Part shown: positions 1 through 6,597 of the stretch, one piece after another
How positions within the stretch are numbered: position 1 is the stretch's first letter
Layout of the letters: each line of letters opens with the position of its first letter
From: Spirochaetales bacterium
GTDB taxonomy: Bacteria; Spirochaetota; Spirochaetia; JABMQR01
Direction: 5' to 3'
Assembly: GCA_023139255.1 (NCBI GenBank)
Contig: JAGLNY010000221.1
Coordinates: 1 to 7,836 of the forward strand
DNA length: 7,836 nucleotides
Notes under the pieces: model-generated
Seen by the model: only the letters and a program-made list of their open reading frames with translations
Told to the model about the DNA's origin: nothing
The model's database searches: none
Translations under genes and position numbers: made by a program

Positions 1-675
1 GATTTTGACAAATTCACCTGTCTGCCTGTGGTAAACGGCAAATCTTCGATATCAGGCTATTCAGGAAAAGCTGTTAAACCCATTGCACTCAGGTTTGTGG
101 CACAGATGAAGCAGGATCCCGAACTCGCTGATATCCCAATCAGTGCTATGGGTGGTATAGAGACATGGGAAGATGCGGCGGAATTCATTATGCTTGGCGC
201 GGAGAATCTACAGTTTACGACTTCCGTAATGCAGTACGGATACAGAATTGTTGAGGATATGATCAGCGGTCTCTCGATCTATCTTGCAGAAAAAGGCTTC
301 AATACGCTGAGGGAACTTGTCGGGATTGCCCTGAATAATATTATTCCGGCAGAAGATATTGAGAGAGACTTTAAGGTACAGCCGAAAATTAATTATGATA
401 CCTGTATCGGCTGCGGCCGCTGCTATATTTCCTGCTATGATGGTGCTCACCAGGCAATCAATTGGGATTCGGAGGAGCGGAAGCCGGAAATTCAGGAAGA
501 CAAATGTGTCGGCTGCCAGCTCTGTCTTCTTGTCTGCCCGGTATGGGACTGCATCACACCAGGCAAGATTCTTTTTAAGGATAAGGAAAACATGGGGAAA
601 GGCAGTAAATCGGTCTTTACAGAGGAAACCCCCAATGCCCGCAAGCTGATTGTCGGTGAATATAACCGACCATGA
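1..675 (+). CDS. preA: NAD-dependent dihydropyrimidine dehydrogenase, subunit PreA (partial, 5' end missing)
   Basis: This is the catalytic subunit that, with the flavoprotein PreT, interconverts uracil/thymine and their 5,6-dihydro forms in the cytoplasm. The frame is open from the first base, so the gene starts upstream; 224 residues are visible, about half of the roughly 410 usual for PreA. Window residues 1-100 are the end of the dihydroorotate-dehydrogenase-like TIM barrel, with the SGYSGKAVKPIAL segment (18-30) and the FMN-phosphate-binding stretch SAMGGIETWEDAAEFIMLGA (48-67). Residues 135-145 (CIGCGRCYISC) and 169-179 (CVGCQLCLLVC) are two ferredoxin-type CxxCxxCxxxC motifs for two [4Fe-4S] clusters, as in PreA and in the C-terminus of mammalian DPD. 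No terminator precedes the dihydropyrimidinase 42 bases downstream, so the two are probably cotranscribed. The family call is firm; the direction of the reaction is inferred from the neighbour. Confidence 0.93.
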   Translation, partial: DFDKFTCLPVVNGKSSISGYSGKAVKPIALRFVAQMKQDPELADIPISAMGGIETWEDAAEFIMLGAENLQFTTSVMQYGYRIVEDMISGLSIYLAEKGFNTLRELVGIALNNIIPAEDIERDFKVQPKINYDTCIGCGRCYISCYDGAHQAINWDSEERKPEIQEDKCVGCQLCLLVCPVWDCITPGKILFKDKENMGKGSKSVFTEETPNARKLIVGEYNRP

Positions 676-683
676 TTAAACAA

Positions 684-702
684 GGGATATGCAGATTATC
701 CC
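684..702 (+). repeat. Small inverted repeat just before the hydA ribosome binding site
   Basis: GGGATA (684-689) and TATCCC (697-702) are perfect 6-base arms around a 7-base loop. They end three bases before the Shine-Dalgarno sequence. There is no following T-run, so this is not a terminator. A weak leader hairpin affecting hydA translation or mRNA stability is possible, but a 6-bp match of this kind can arise by chance. Confidence 0.25.
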
Positions 703-705
703 ACT

Positions 706-711
706 AAGGAG
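706..711 (+). promoter_or_regulatory. Ribosome binding site of hydA
   Basis: AAGGAG lies 6 bases before the ATG at 718. It is a strong Shine-Dalgarno match and fixes the start of the dihydropyrimidinase. Confidence 0.85.
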
Positions 712-717
712 TTCACT

Positions 718-2109
718 ATGTCTTTACTCATTAAAAACGGATTAATTGTTACATCAACAAGTTCCACAATTGGCGATGTCTATGTGGAAGACGGCACAAT
801 ACAGGCAATAGGCAGGAGTCTTGCCATGGCAGCTGATGAGACAGTTGATGCGGCCGGGAAGTATATTTTACCGGGTGCAATTGACCCGCACACACATCTT
901 GCCATGCCGTTTATGGGAACCCATTCAACAGATGATTATGAGACCGGTACAATTGCCGCGGCGTGCGGCGGGGTCACTTCATTAATTGATTTTGCCATGC
1001 AATTTAAGGGAGAATCCATTAAGGAGTGTCTGGTTCGTAAACAGGGCTGGGCTGATGGGAAAGTGGCGATAGACTACTCACAGCACCCCGGAATTGTTGA
1101 CCCAACACCTGAAGTTATTGCGGAAGTTGAGAATGCAATTCATGAATATGGCACCCCAAGTTTCAAGGTTTTTATGGTCTATGATTTCCGGGTTGATGAC
1201 GCAACGATGATAAAAATGCTTGAAGAGACTAAAAAACATGGGGGCTTGGTGCAGGTCCACGCTGAAAATGCATATGTTATCCAGCATCTGAATGAGGTTT
1301 TTGAGAAAGAAGGAAGACTTGATATCTATCATCATGCACTGAGCAGGCCGAATCTCGCTGAAGAGGAAGCAATATTCAGGGCATGCAAAATGGTTGAGCT
1401 TACTGGATCGAGCCTGTATGTTGTACATCTTTCCACCATGGAAGGACTCAGGCAAATCCAGGCTGCACGGATGAAAGGTCTTAATGTGTATGCGGAAACA
1501 TGTCCCCAATATCTGCTCTTAACGGATGATACCTATAAAAAACCTGATTTTGAGGGTGCAAAGTATGTAATGTCCCCGCCACTGAGAACGGTAGAAAGTA
1601 ATGAAGCTCTCTGGGATGGTATTAACAGCGGTGATGTCATGACGCTTGCGACCGATCACTGTCCTTTTTTCTTTAACGGGATTAAGGATAAATTCGGGAA
1701 AGATGATTACAGGAAAATTCCTAACGGTGCACCTGGGATTGAGACACTTATGCCCCTTATGCATTCCGAGGGAGTTAAAAAAGGGAGAATATCTCTTGAG
1801 AAAATGGTTGATGTCCTTTCTACGGCTACAGCAAGAATGTTTGGGATGGATAACAAGGGCTCAATAACCGTAGGGAAAGATGCGGATATAGTTGTTTTTA
1901 ACCCGGATCAGGAGTTTACCGTTTCAATTGATAAGCTGCATATGAATGTTGATTACACACCGTTTGAGGGGTATGAATTGACCGGTATGCCCTATAAAGT
2001 ATATTCCAGAGGTAAACTTGTTGCTCAATGGGCAGGTGATAAAGTTGAGTTTACAGGTGAACCGGGCTGGGGGAGGTTTGTGAAGCGCTCTCCTTTTAAA
2101 CCTTTTTAA
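718..2109 (+). CDS. hydA: Dihydropyrimidinase / D-hydantoinase
   Basis: This cytoplasmic, binuclear-metal cyclic amidohydrolase opens 5,6-dihydrouracil or dihydrothymine to N-carbamoyl-beta-alanine or N-carbamoyl-beta-aminoisobutyrate, and often hydantoins too. At 463 residues it is full length for the family. The metal ligands are all present at typical spacing: H58 and H60 in DPHTHL, the carbamylated lysine K150 in SFKVFM, H181 in VHAEN, H237 in VVHLST and D313 in ATDHCPF. Y155, the tyrosine that polarises the substrate carbonyl, and the substrate-loop motifs SPPLR (286-290) and NGAPGIETLMPL (336-347) are also intact. The N-terminal beta-sandwich strands (1-50) and the C-terminal cap (385-463) are complete. 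It follows preA in the same direction, which favours a dihydropyrimidine substrate over allantoin or synthetic hydantoins. Allantoinase and dihydroorotase are less likely because the SFKVFM and NGAPGIE signatures are those of dihydropyrimidinases. The next step, beta-ureidopropionase, is not in the window. Confidence 0.95.
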   Translation: MSLLIKNGLIVTSTSSTIGDVYVEDGTIQAIGRSLAMAADETVDAAGKYILPGAIDPHTHLAMPFMGTHSTDDYETGTIAAACGGVTSLIDFAMQFKGESIKECLVRKQGWADGKVAIDYSQHPGIVDPTPEVIAEVENAIHEYGTPSFKVFMVYDFRVDDATMIKMLEETKKHGGLVQVHAENAYVIQHLNEVFEKEGRLDIYHHALSRPNLAEEEAIFRACKMVELTGSSLYVVHLSTMEGLRQIQAARMKGLNVYAETCPQYLLLTDDTYKKPDFEGAKYVMSPPLRTVESNEALWDGINSGDVMTLATDHCPFFFNGIKDKFGKDDYRKIPNGAPGIETLMPLMHSEGVKKGRISLEKMVDVLSTATARMFGMDNKGSITVGKDADIVVFNPDQEFTVSIDKLHMNVDYTPFEGYELTGMPYKVYSRGKLVAQWAGDKVEFTGEPGWGRFVKRSPFKPF

Positions 2110-2162
2110 AAAGTGTCTGGTGGGTGTGTGGGTGTTGGAAAAGGTGTCTGACACCTTTTCCA
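2107..2162. repeat. REP-like palindromic element between convergent genes
   Basis: A perfect inverted repeat has 13-base arms, TGGAAAAGGTGTC (2136-2148) and GACACCTTTTCCA (2150-2162), around a single central T at 2149. A degenerate direct copy of its core lies just upstream: AAAAGTGTCTG (2109-2119) against AAAAGGTGTCTG (2139-2150). The intervening DNA is GT-rich. The GGTGTCTGACACC core resembles dispersed REP-type palindromes seen in many bacterial genomes, some of which are mobilised by IS200-like (RAYT) transposases; that comparison is from memory. It occupies most of the gap between hydA and trkH and would form a hairpin in both transcripts. It could therefore serve as a bidirectional terminator, although the T-run lies inside the stem rather than after it. 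Confidence 0.6.
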
Positions 2163-2180
2163 CATCCCTCTTTCCACATC

Positions 2181-3641
2181 TTATTTACGACGCCAGAAAT
2201 AGGGTGTGAACAGGATAAGTACAGTATAAATTTCCAGACGTCCTGCCATCATGGCAAAACTTAGGAACCACTTTACATAATCAGGAAAAAAAGCATAATT
2301 CTGTGTTGGCCCAATCAATGAAAAACCCGGACCTATATTGCCGACGGTTACCAGGGCAGTTGAAAAACTGGTTTCAAGGTCGTAAACACCGGGAGCTGTA
2401 GCTACAACAGCAGTAGTTATTAATAAAAACATTATGTAGAGAAACACAAACCCTACAATGGTAAAAACAAAGTCTTTTTTTACAGAAACACCGTTAATAC
2501 GTGTACTGAATACTCCTCTTGGGTTGGCTTGCTGCTTCATTTCAGTTATTGCCTGTTTAAACAGAGTTACAATTCGTACAACTTTAATGCCCCCGCCGGT
2601 AGATCCTGAGCATCCGCCTATAAACATCAAGGCAAATAAAATATATTTTGAGAATGCAGGCCAGATATCGAAATTAGCAGTAGCATAACCGGTTGTAGTA
2701 AGAACGGATGCAACCTGAAAAGATGAATAACGGAGACTTTCCCCGAAGCTAGAATACACATTCCCTATAAGCGGTATAGCTGCTAAAATTGCCGCCGCTG
2801 CAAAGATTAAGAGATATACCTTCAGTTCAGTATTTTTCTTTATTTCAGTAAAATTTCCAATAAGCATGCGGTAATACAACCCGAAATTTAGCCCGGCTAA
2901 CAGCATGAATACGGTTACTACAATATCAATATAAGCGGAATTATAGTGCCCCACACTGCCATTTTTTGGTGAAAATCCTCCTGTAGCCAGGGTCCCGAAA
3001 GTATGAGTAAGGGAATCAAACAGATCCATTCCTCCGAACATCAATAATATAGTTTCTAAAATCGTCAATCCTATATAAATAATCCATAACAATTTTGCCA
3101 TTTGAGTAATTTTAGGAGATATCTTATCTATGGTAGGGCCGGGTGATTCAGCACTTACCATTCGCATACCGCCGATTCCCAGCAAGGGAAGGATAGCTAC
3201 GGTGAGTACGACAAATCCCATCCCGCCCAGCCAGTGGGTTAATGATCGCCAAAAAAGGATCGATTTCGGGAGAGTCTGAATCTCTGTTAAAATTGAGGCC
3301 CCTGTAGTGGTAAAGCCGGACATTGTCTCAAAAAATGCATTAGTATAGAGAGGGATTGCTCCCGAAATATAAAATGGCAAAGCACCAGCCGCTGAAGCTA
3401 TTATCCAGCTGATTGTTACTGTTAAAAAGCCGTCTTTTGCTGAAAAGTGTTTACTCTTTAACTTTCTTGTAACAAAGTAAACTATAATACCTATAGCAGC
3501 TACAATAAAGATAGTCAGTAAAAAAGCATTGGCATATACAAATTCACCATTAAAAAAAGCAATACCCAAAGGGAACAGCATGAAACCTGAGATTACGAGA
3601 ATTAAAATGGAAATTATATTAAATACAAGTGCAAAATGCAT
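2181..3641 (-). CDS. trkH: TrkH family potassium uptake channel subunit
   Basis: This inner-membrane, K+-translocating subunit of the Trk system works with the cytoplasmic NAD/nucleotide-binding TrkA, encoded just upstream. At 486 residues it matches the usual TrkH length. It shows the superfamily plan of four membrane-pore-membrane repeats with one selectivity-filter glycine each: G114 in TTTGAS, G221 in ATGGF, G318 in TTTGYA and G434 in VGNIGPG. The glycine-rich segment at 342-353 (GGCSGSTGGGIK) corresponds to the intramembrane gating loop of TrkH/KtrB. The C-terminus keeps the conserved GRLEIYT (467-473). Extra N-terminal helices before the first pore (about 1-60) distinguish TrkH from the shorter KtrB. 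The start is supported by GAGG seven bases upstream, inside the end of trkA, and only 2 bases separate the genes, so the pair is one transcript and probably translationally coupled. TrkG is a possible alternative name; the function is the same. Confidence 0.95.
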   Translation of the reverse strand: MHFALVFNIISILILVISGFMLFPLGIAFFNGEFVYANAFLLTIFIVAAIGIIVYFVTRKLKSKHFSAKDGFLTVTISWIIASAAGALPFYISGAIPLYTNAFFETMSGFTTTGASILTEIQTLPKSILFWRSLTHWLGGMGFVVLTVAILPLLGIGGMRMVSAESPGPTIDKISPKITQMAKLLWIIYIGLTILETILLMFGGMDLFDSLTHTFGTLATGGFSPKNGSVGHYNSAYIDIVVTVFMLLAGLNFGLYYRMLIGNFTEIKKNTELKVYLLIFAAAAILAAIPLIGNVYSSFGESLRYSSFQVASVLTTTGYATANFDIWPAFSKYILFALMFIGGCSGSTGGGIKVVRIVTLFKQAITEMKQQANPRGVFSTRINGVSVKKDFVFTIVGFVFLYIMFLLITTAVVATAPGVYDLETSFSTALVTVGNIGPGFSLIGPTQNYAFFPDYVKWFLSFAMMAGRLEIYTVLILFTPYFWRRK

Positions 3642-3643
3642 TA

Positions 3644-5044
3644 TTAAACCTCAAAAATCGATTCCAGTCGTTTTATAGTATCTCTTCTGGTAATTACCAC
3701 GATATGATCTTTTTGCTCAATGGTTAAATCGCCATGAGGAATAATATTCATTTCATCCCGGGAAATCAGTATTATCAATGTCTCTTTAGGTAATTTTATA
3801 TTTTTTATCAGTTTTCTGCATAATGGTGAAGTCGGGTTAATTTCAAACTCAATTATTTCAAACGGGCTCCCTGAAATATTATAAATACTTTTTATATTAC
3901 CTTTTCGGATAACTTTTAAAATTGTATTTACCAATACATCATTTATACTGATTGAAACATCAATTCCAAGACTTTCGGATATTCGTCTGTATGCGATGGT
4001 TTCTACAAGAGATATTGCACGGGAAACTCCCTCTTTTTTTGCATACATGCAGGTGATTAAGTTAAGCTCCTGATTGTCGGTAGTAGAGATAACCAGATCA
4101 TAATCTTTCAGCAGTTCCTCCTCCCAGATCTCTTCCTGAGTAATATCTGCATGGGTTACCATTGCCAGGGGATAGTTCTCTGTTAAAAACTGGCATTTTT
4201 CATAATCCCTGTCTATTAAATGCAATCTTTTTACACGCTCTTTAGAAAACCGTTTAATTATCTTATCAATGAATTTAGTCTCTTCATCCTTATAATATCC
4301 AAGATAGTCGGCGACATAGCAGCCGAGTCTTCCACAGCCGATTATAGCAACATCTTTTAAGGAAATTATTGGTTTGTTAAAGAACTTGAAAATGGTGTTA
4401 AAATCCTCATCAGTGGCTATTACATAGAGCAGCTCATTTCCCTCAAATACGGTATTTCCTGAAGGAATAAGATGAGTATCTTCCCGCAGTATTATGGGAA
4501 CCAAAAAAGTTGCATCAATAGCTTCATTCACCTGGTGGAGGGTCTGCCCGATGAGGGGAGACCCAGTCGGGATTGTTATATTACGCATCTGTAAGTCTGT
4601 GTTATCAAACAGCATAACATTACTCATAGCTCCGTATTCTACGGACATGGCAATAACTTTTGCTGCTTCTATTTCCGGATTAATAATATGATTTATACCG
4701 AATACCGCATTCGAACTTTGCTGATTATGGCTATAATCAATATTTCGTACGCGGGCAATAGTGAAAACGTTTTTTGAATTCGAGGCTGCAAGTCCGCATG
4801 CAATCATATTTAATTCGTCAGACTCAGTTACACTGATAAAAAAATCTGCCTTTTCAAGGCCTGCATGATTTAATACATCAAGGTTATTCCCCTCGTCATT
4901 AATTACCATGCAGTCAAGTTGATTGCTTACCTGCTTGGCCCGAAGGGGATTTTTCTCAATGATTGTTACCTGTTTGTCTTCACTGATAAGCTGTCGGGCA
5001 AGATGGTAGCCTACTTTGCCGGAACCTAGAATTATTATATTCAT
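3644..5044 (-). CDS. trkA: Trk system potassium uptake protein TrkA (double RCK)
   Basis: This cytoplasmic regulatory subunit forms a ring on the TrkH dimer and gates it in response to bound nucleotides. Its 466 residues hold two tandem RCK units, as in E. coli TrkA. The first Rossmann fold begins GSGKVG (7-12) with the acidic residue E30 at the end of strand beta-2, the expected NAD(H) ribose contact. A first TrkA_C domain covers about 140-222. The second Rossmann fold begins GCGRLG (236-241) with D278 in the equivalent acidic place, and a second TrkA_C domain covers about 383-466. Both nucleotide sites therefore look intact. Single-RCK KtrA-like proteins are about half this length, so KtrA is excluded. 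The start is the first residue of the expected MNIIILGSGKVG fold. Only a weak AGGG precedes it by eight bases. It is the first gene of the trkA-trkH operon. Confidence 0.95.
   Translation of the reverse strand: MNIIILGSGKVGYHLARQLISEDKQVTIIEKNPLRAKQVSNQLDCMVINDEGNNLDVLNHAGLEKADFFISVTESDELNMIACGLAASNSKNVFTIARVRNIDYSHNQQSSNAVFGINHIINPEIEAAKVIAMSVEYGAMSNVMLFDNTDLQMRNITIPTGSPLIGQTLHQVNEAIDATFLVPIILREDTHLIPSGNTVFEGNELLYVIATDEDFNTIFKFFNKPIISLKDVAIIGCGRLGCYVADYLGYYKDEETKFIDKIIKRFSKERVKRLHLIDRDYEKCQFLTENYPLAMVTHADITQEEIWEEELLKDYDLVISTTDNQELNLITCMYAKKEGVSRAISLVETIAYRRISESLGIDVSISINDVLVNTILKVIRKGNIKSIYNISGSPFEIIEFEINPTSPLCRKLIKNIKLPKETLIILISRDEMNIIPHGDLTIEQKDHIVVITRRDTIKRLESIFEV
3649..3652 (-). promoter_or_regulatory. 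Ribosome binding site of trkH inside the trkA 3' end
   Basis: On the minus strand GAGG lies 7 bases before the trkH ATG, within the last codons of trkA. The overlap suggests that ribosomes finishing TrkA reinitiate on TrkH. Confidence 0.6.
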
Positions 5045-5051
5045 TTTTGAA

Positions 5052-5080
5052 ACCCTAAACTACAATAGCCATCATGTCAA
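5052..5080 (-). promoter_or_regulatory. Candidate sigma-70 promoter for trkA
   Basis: On the minus strand a perfect -35 box TTGACA (5075-5080) is followed, after 17 bases, by TAGGGT (5052-5057), which matches only three of six positions of the TATAAT consensus. Transcription would start almost at the ATG, leaving a very short leader. The -35 match is good, the -10 match and the leader length are not, so this is tentative. Confidence 0.3.
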
Positions 5081-5114
5081 TAAACATTTCTCTGTGTATT
5101 ACAACCGGCTCATT

Positions 5115-5148
5115 AGTTTTCGATTTGAATATGATCAAATCGAAAACT
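5115..5148. repeat. 14-bp perfect palindrome upstream of trkA
   Basis: AGTTTTCGATTTGA (5115-5128) and its exact reverse complement (5135-5148) flank a 6-base spacer, ATATGA. It lies about 70 bases upstream of the trkA start. Neither strand has a T-run directly after it, so it is not a standard terminator. The symmetry and position suggest an operator for a dimeric regulator, or a hairpin if transcription crosses it. No regulator gene is visible in the window to assign it to. Confidence 0.5.
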
Positions 5149-5149
5149 T

Positions 5150-5190
5150 AAAAAGCCAATATAAAAAATATTTAATTTTTTATATTGGCT
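5150..5190 (-). terminator. Rho-independent terminator of the aminotransferase/aldehyde dehydrogenase operon
   Basis: AGCCAATATAAAAAAT (5154-5169) and its exact complement (5175-5190) form a 16-bp stem with the 5-base loop ATTTA. On the minus strand the stem closes with GGCT and runs straight into a T-run (5150-5153). The first base of the stem is the first base of the aldehyde dehydrogenase stop codon (TGA at 5190-5192). The stem is AT-rich apart from its base, so it is weaker than a GC-rich terminator of this length. On the plus strand there is no T-run, so it acts in one direction. Confidence 0.75.
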
Positions 5191-6575
5191 CATTGACCAT
5201 ATTTTTCCCAGTGAGCACTGAATAATGCATTTTCATCAGGTACTACCGGTTCTATCGGTTGGGATACCCAGGTATTATTCAGGAAATGTTTCCAGGTAAT
5301 ATTCTCTGATGTAATATTTCCACCCCAGGTTCCGCAGCCAAGTGTCATCGAGAACGGCATGCCGTTGTCATAATTGCCGCTGTTTCCGTAACTCTGAGGC
5401 TGCCTAACCATAATTCTGCTAACTTTGACTTTAGCGGCAAGTTCCAGCATTCGTTCATCACTAGTGGTGTGAATTCCACAGGAGTGCCCATATCCGCAAA
5501 ATGCGGTAATTTTCTCAACATAATCAATTGCTTCGGAAAATTCCCCAAATTTCCACAAGGTCAGAACCGGGGAGAGCTTTTCAGAGGAGAACATATCCTC
5601 CGGGCCTATTTTTTCACCCAAAACCATCAGTATGGTTGTTGAGTCAGGAACATCCAAGCCGGCCATCCCAGCAATTTTCAGTGCACTCTGTGCGACAATA
5701 TCCTTGTTCAGGTGAACTCCATCAGGCCACATAGTTGCACGCAGTTTCTCTTTCTCATCAGCATTACAGAGGTACCCGCCATGAGATTTCAGGTTCTCAA
5801 TAACTTCATCCCAAACAGATTCCTGAATCACTACGGAATTTTCAGAAGAACAGGAGGTAGCATTGTCAAATGTTTTTCCCAGGTATATTTTTTTGGCGGC
5901 ATCAGCAAGATCCGCTGTTTCATCAACTACCATAACGGCATTTCCCGCACCAACACCATACGCCGGCTTTCCTGCCGAGTAGGCAGCCTTAACCATCCCG
6001 GCACCACCGGTTGCCACAATAAGGTCTACCTCTTTCATCAGCTCCTGTGTAAGTGCAACGGAAGGTTCTTTTATACATTGGATAAGATCAATTGGTGCAC
6101 CAACTTTTTCAAGCCCCTTTCTCATGAATTCACAGGCAAGGGCTGTGCATCCTTTCGAGCGGGGGTGCGGTGCAAAAATTACTGCATTTCTGGTTTTCAG
6201 GATCGGCAGCCCATTCCCGGGAGGGGTTGATGTCGGATTTGTACAGGGAGTTAATGCCCCGATGACCCCAACTGGTTTAGCAATCCGGATAAGACCTCTC
6301 TCCTTATCCTCCTCTATAACACCGACAGTTTTCAACCCGTCGAGATCCCTGAGGGTTCCCAGGGTCTTTTTTAGGTGTTTCAGAAGTTTGTTTTCATAGA
6401 TCCCCATTCCGGTCTCTTCTGTCGCAAGTTTTGCGCATGCTACAGCATTTTCTTCTTTGTACACTTCCCATCCCGCTGCTGCAACCATCTCGTCAACCTG
6501 CTCCTGTGACCAGTATTCGACAACTTTTTGAGCTGCCCGCGCTTTTTGTAACATTTCCTGTAAATTATCAGCCAT
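5190..6575 (-). CDS. CoA-acylating aldehyde dehydrogenase (sulfoacetaldehyde or malonate-semialdehyde dehydrogenase)
   Basis: This cytoplasmic enzyme belongs to the EutE/AdhE/SauS branch of the aldehyde dehydrogenase superfamily, which converts an aldehyde plus CoA and NAD(P)+ to an acyl-CoA. The 461-residue chain is full length. Visible marks are the nucleotide-site segment PCTNPTSTPPGNGLPILKTRN (110-130, key residues N113 and N121), ATGGAGMV (188-195), and the catalytic cysteine C242 in FDNATSCSSENS, aligned with the cysteine of FDNGMICASEQ in AdhE. The general-base glutamate of non-acylating family members is not expected here. The wording around C242 and the C-terminal ENITWKHFLNNTWVSQPI (424-441) recalls acylating sulfoacetaldehyde dehydrogenases (SauS). 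The upstream aminotransferase would supply the aldehyde. With pyrimidine-catabolic genes nearby, malonate semialdehyde is a plausible alternative substrate. The acylating chemistry is fairly certain, the substrate is not. AAGGAAG precedes the ATG by five bases. Confidence 0.85.
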   Translation of the reverse strand: MADNLQEMLQKARAAQKVVEYWSQEQVDEMVAAAGWEVYKEENAVACAKLATEETGMGIYENKLLKHLKKTLGTLRDLDGLKTVGVIEEDKERGLIRIAKPVGVIGALTPCTNPTSTPPGNGLPILKTRNAVIFAPHPRSKGCTALACEFMRKGLEKVGAPIDLIQCIKEPSVALTQELMKEVDLIVATGGAGMVKAAYSAGKPAYGVGAGNAVMVVDETADLADAAKKIYLGKTFDNATSCSSENSVVIQESVWDEVIENLKSHGGYLCNADEKEKLRATMWPDGVHLNKDIVAQSALKIAGMAGLDVPDSTTILMVLGEKIGPEDMFSSEKLSPVLTLWKFGEFSEAIDYVEKITAFCGYGHSCGIHTTSDERMLELAAKVKVSRIMVRQPQSYGNSGNYDNGMPFSMTLGCGTWGGNITSENITWKHFLNNTWVSQPIEPVVPDENALFSAHWEKYGQ

Positions 6576-6580
6576 TTTTT

Positions 6581-6587
6581 CTTCCTT
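6581..6587 (-). promoter_or_regulatory. Ribosome binding site of the acylating aldehyde dehydrogenase
   Basis: AAGGAAG on the minus strand, in the 22-base gap after the aminotransferase stop, lies 5 bases from the ATG (AAGGA core 7 bases away). It supports the chosen start and shows that the gene is translated from the aminotransferase transcript. Confidence 0.75.
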
Positions 6588-6597
6588 TAGTATTTTA

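Noticed and set aside
28..675. GTG at 28 as the start of preA.
   Set aside because: The same frame is open to base 1 and the preceding codons continue the barrel sequence. Starting there would leave half a TIM barrel, so the gene is simply cut by the window edge.
1078..1509. A 143-codon open frame antisense to hydA.
   Set aside because: It overlaps the metal-ligand region of a fully convincing dihydropyrimidinase. Its translation shows no recognisable domain and it has no separate context.
2136..2162. A classical rho-independent terminator for hydA or trkH.
   Set aside because: The T-run lies inside the stem and is followed by CC on both strands, and the loop is one base. A role in termination cannot be excluded, but the form fits a palindromic repeat better.
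2110..2180. A small gene or RNA gene in the hydA-trkH gap.
   Set aside because: The 71 bases contain only the GT-rich stretch and the palindrome, with no tRNA-like fold and no ribosome binding site followed by a start codon.
5045..5189. A c-di-AMP (ydaO-type) riboswitch controlling trkA, as found before some K+ transporter genes.
   Set aside because: The gap is too short to fit that RNA alongside the terminator of the neighbouring operon, and I see none of its conserved multi-helix elements; the structure present is two simple hairpins.
5712..6230. A 172-codon open frame antisense to the aldehyde dehydrogenase.
   Set aside because: It is the shadow of a conserved gene, with a low-complexity, cysteine- and phenylalanine-scattered translation and no family motif.
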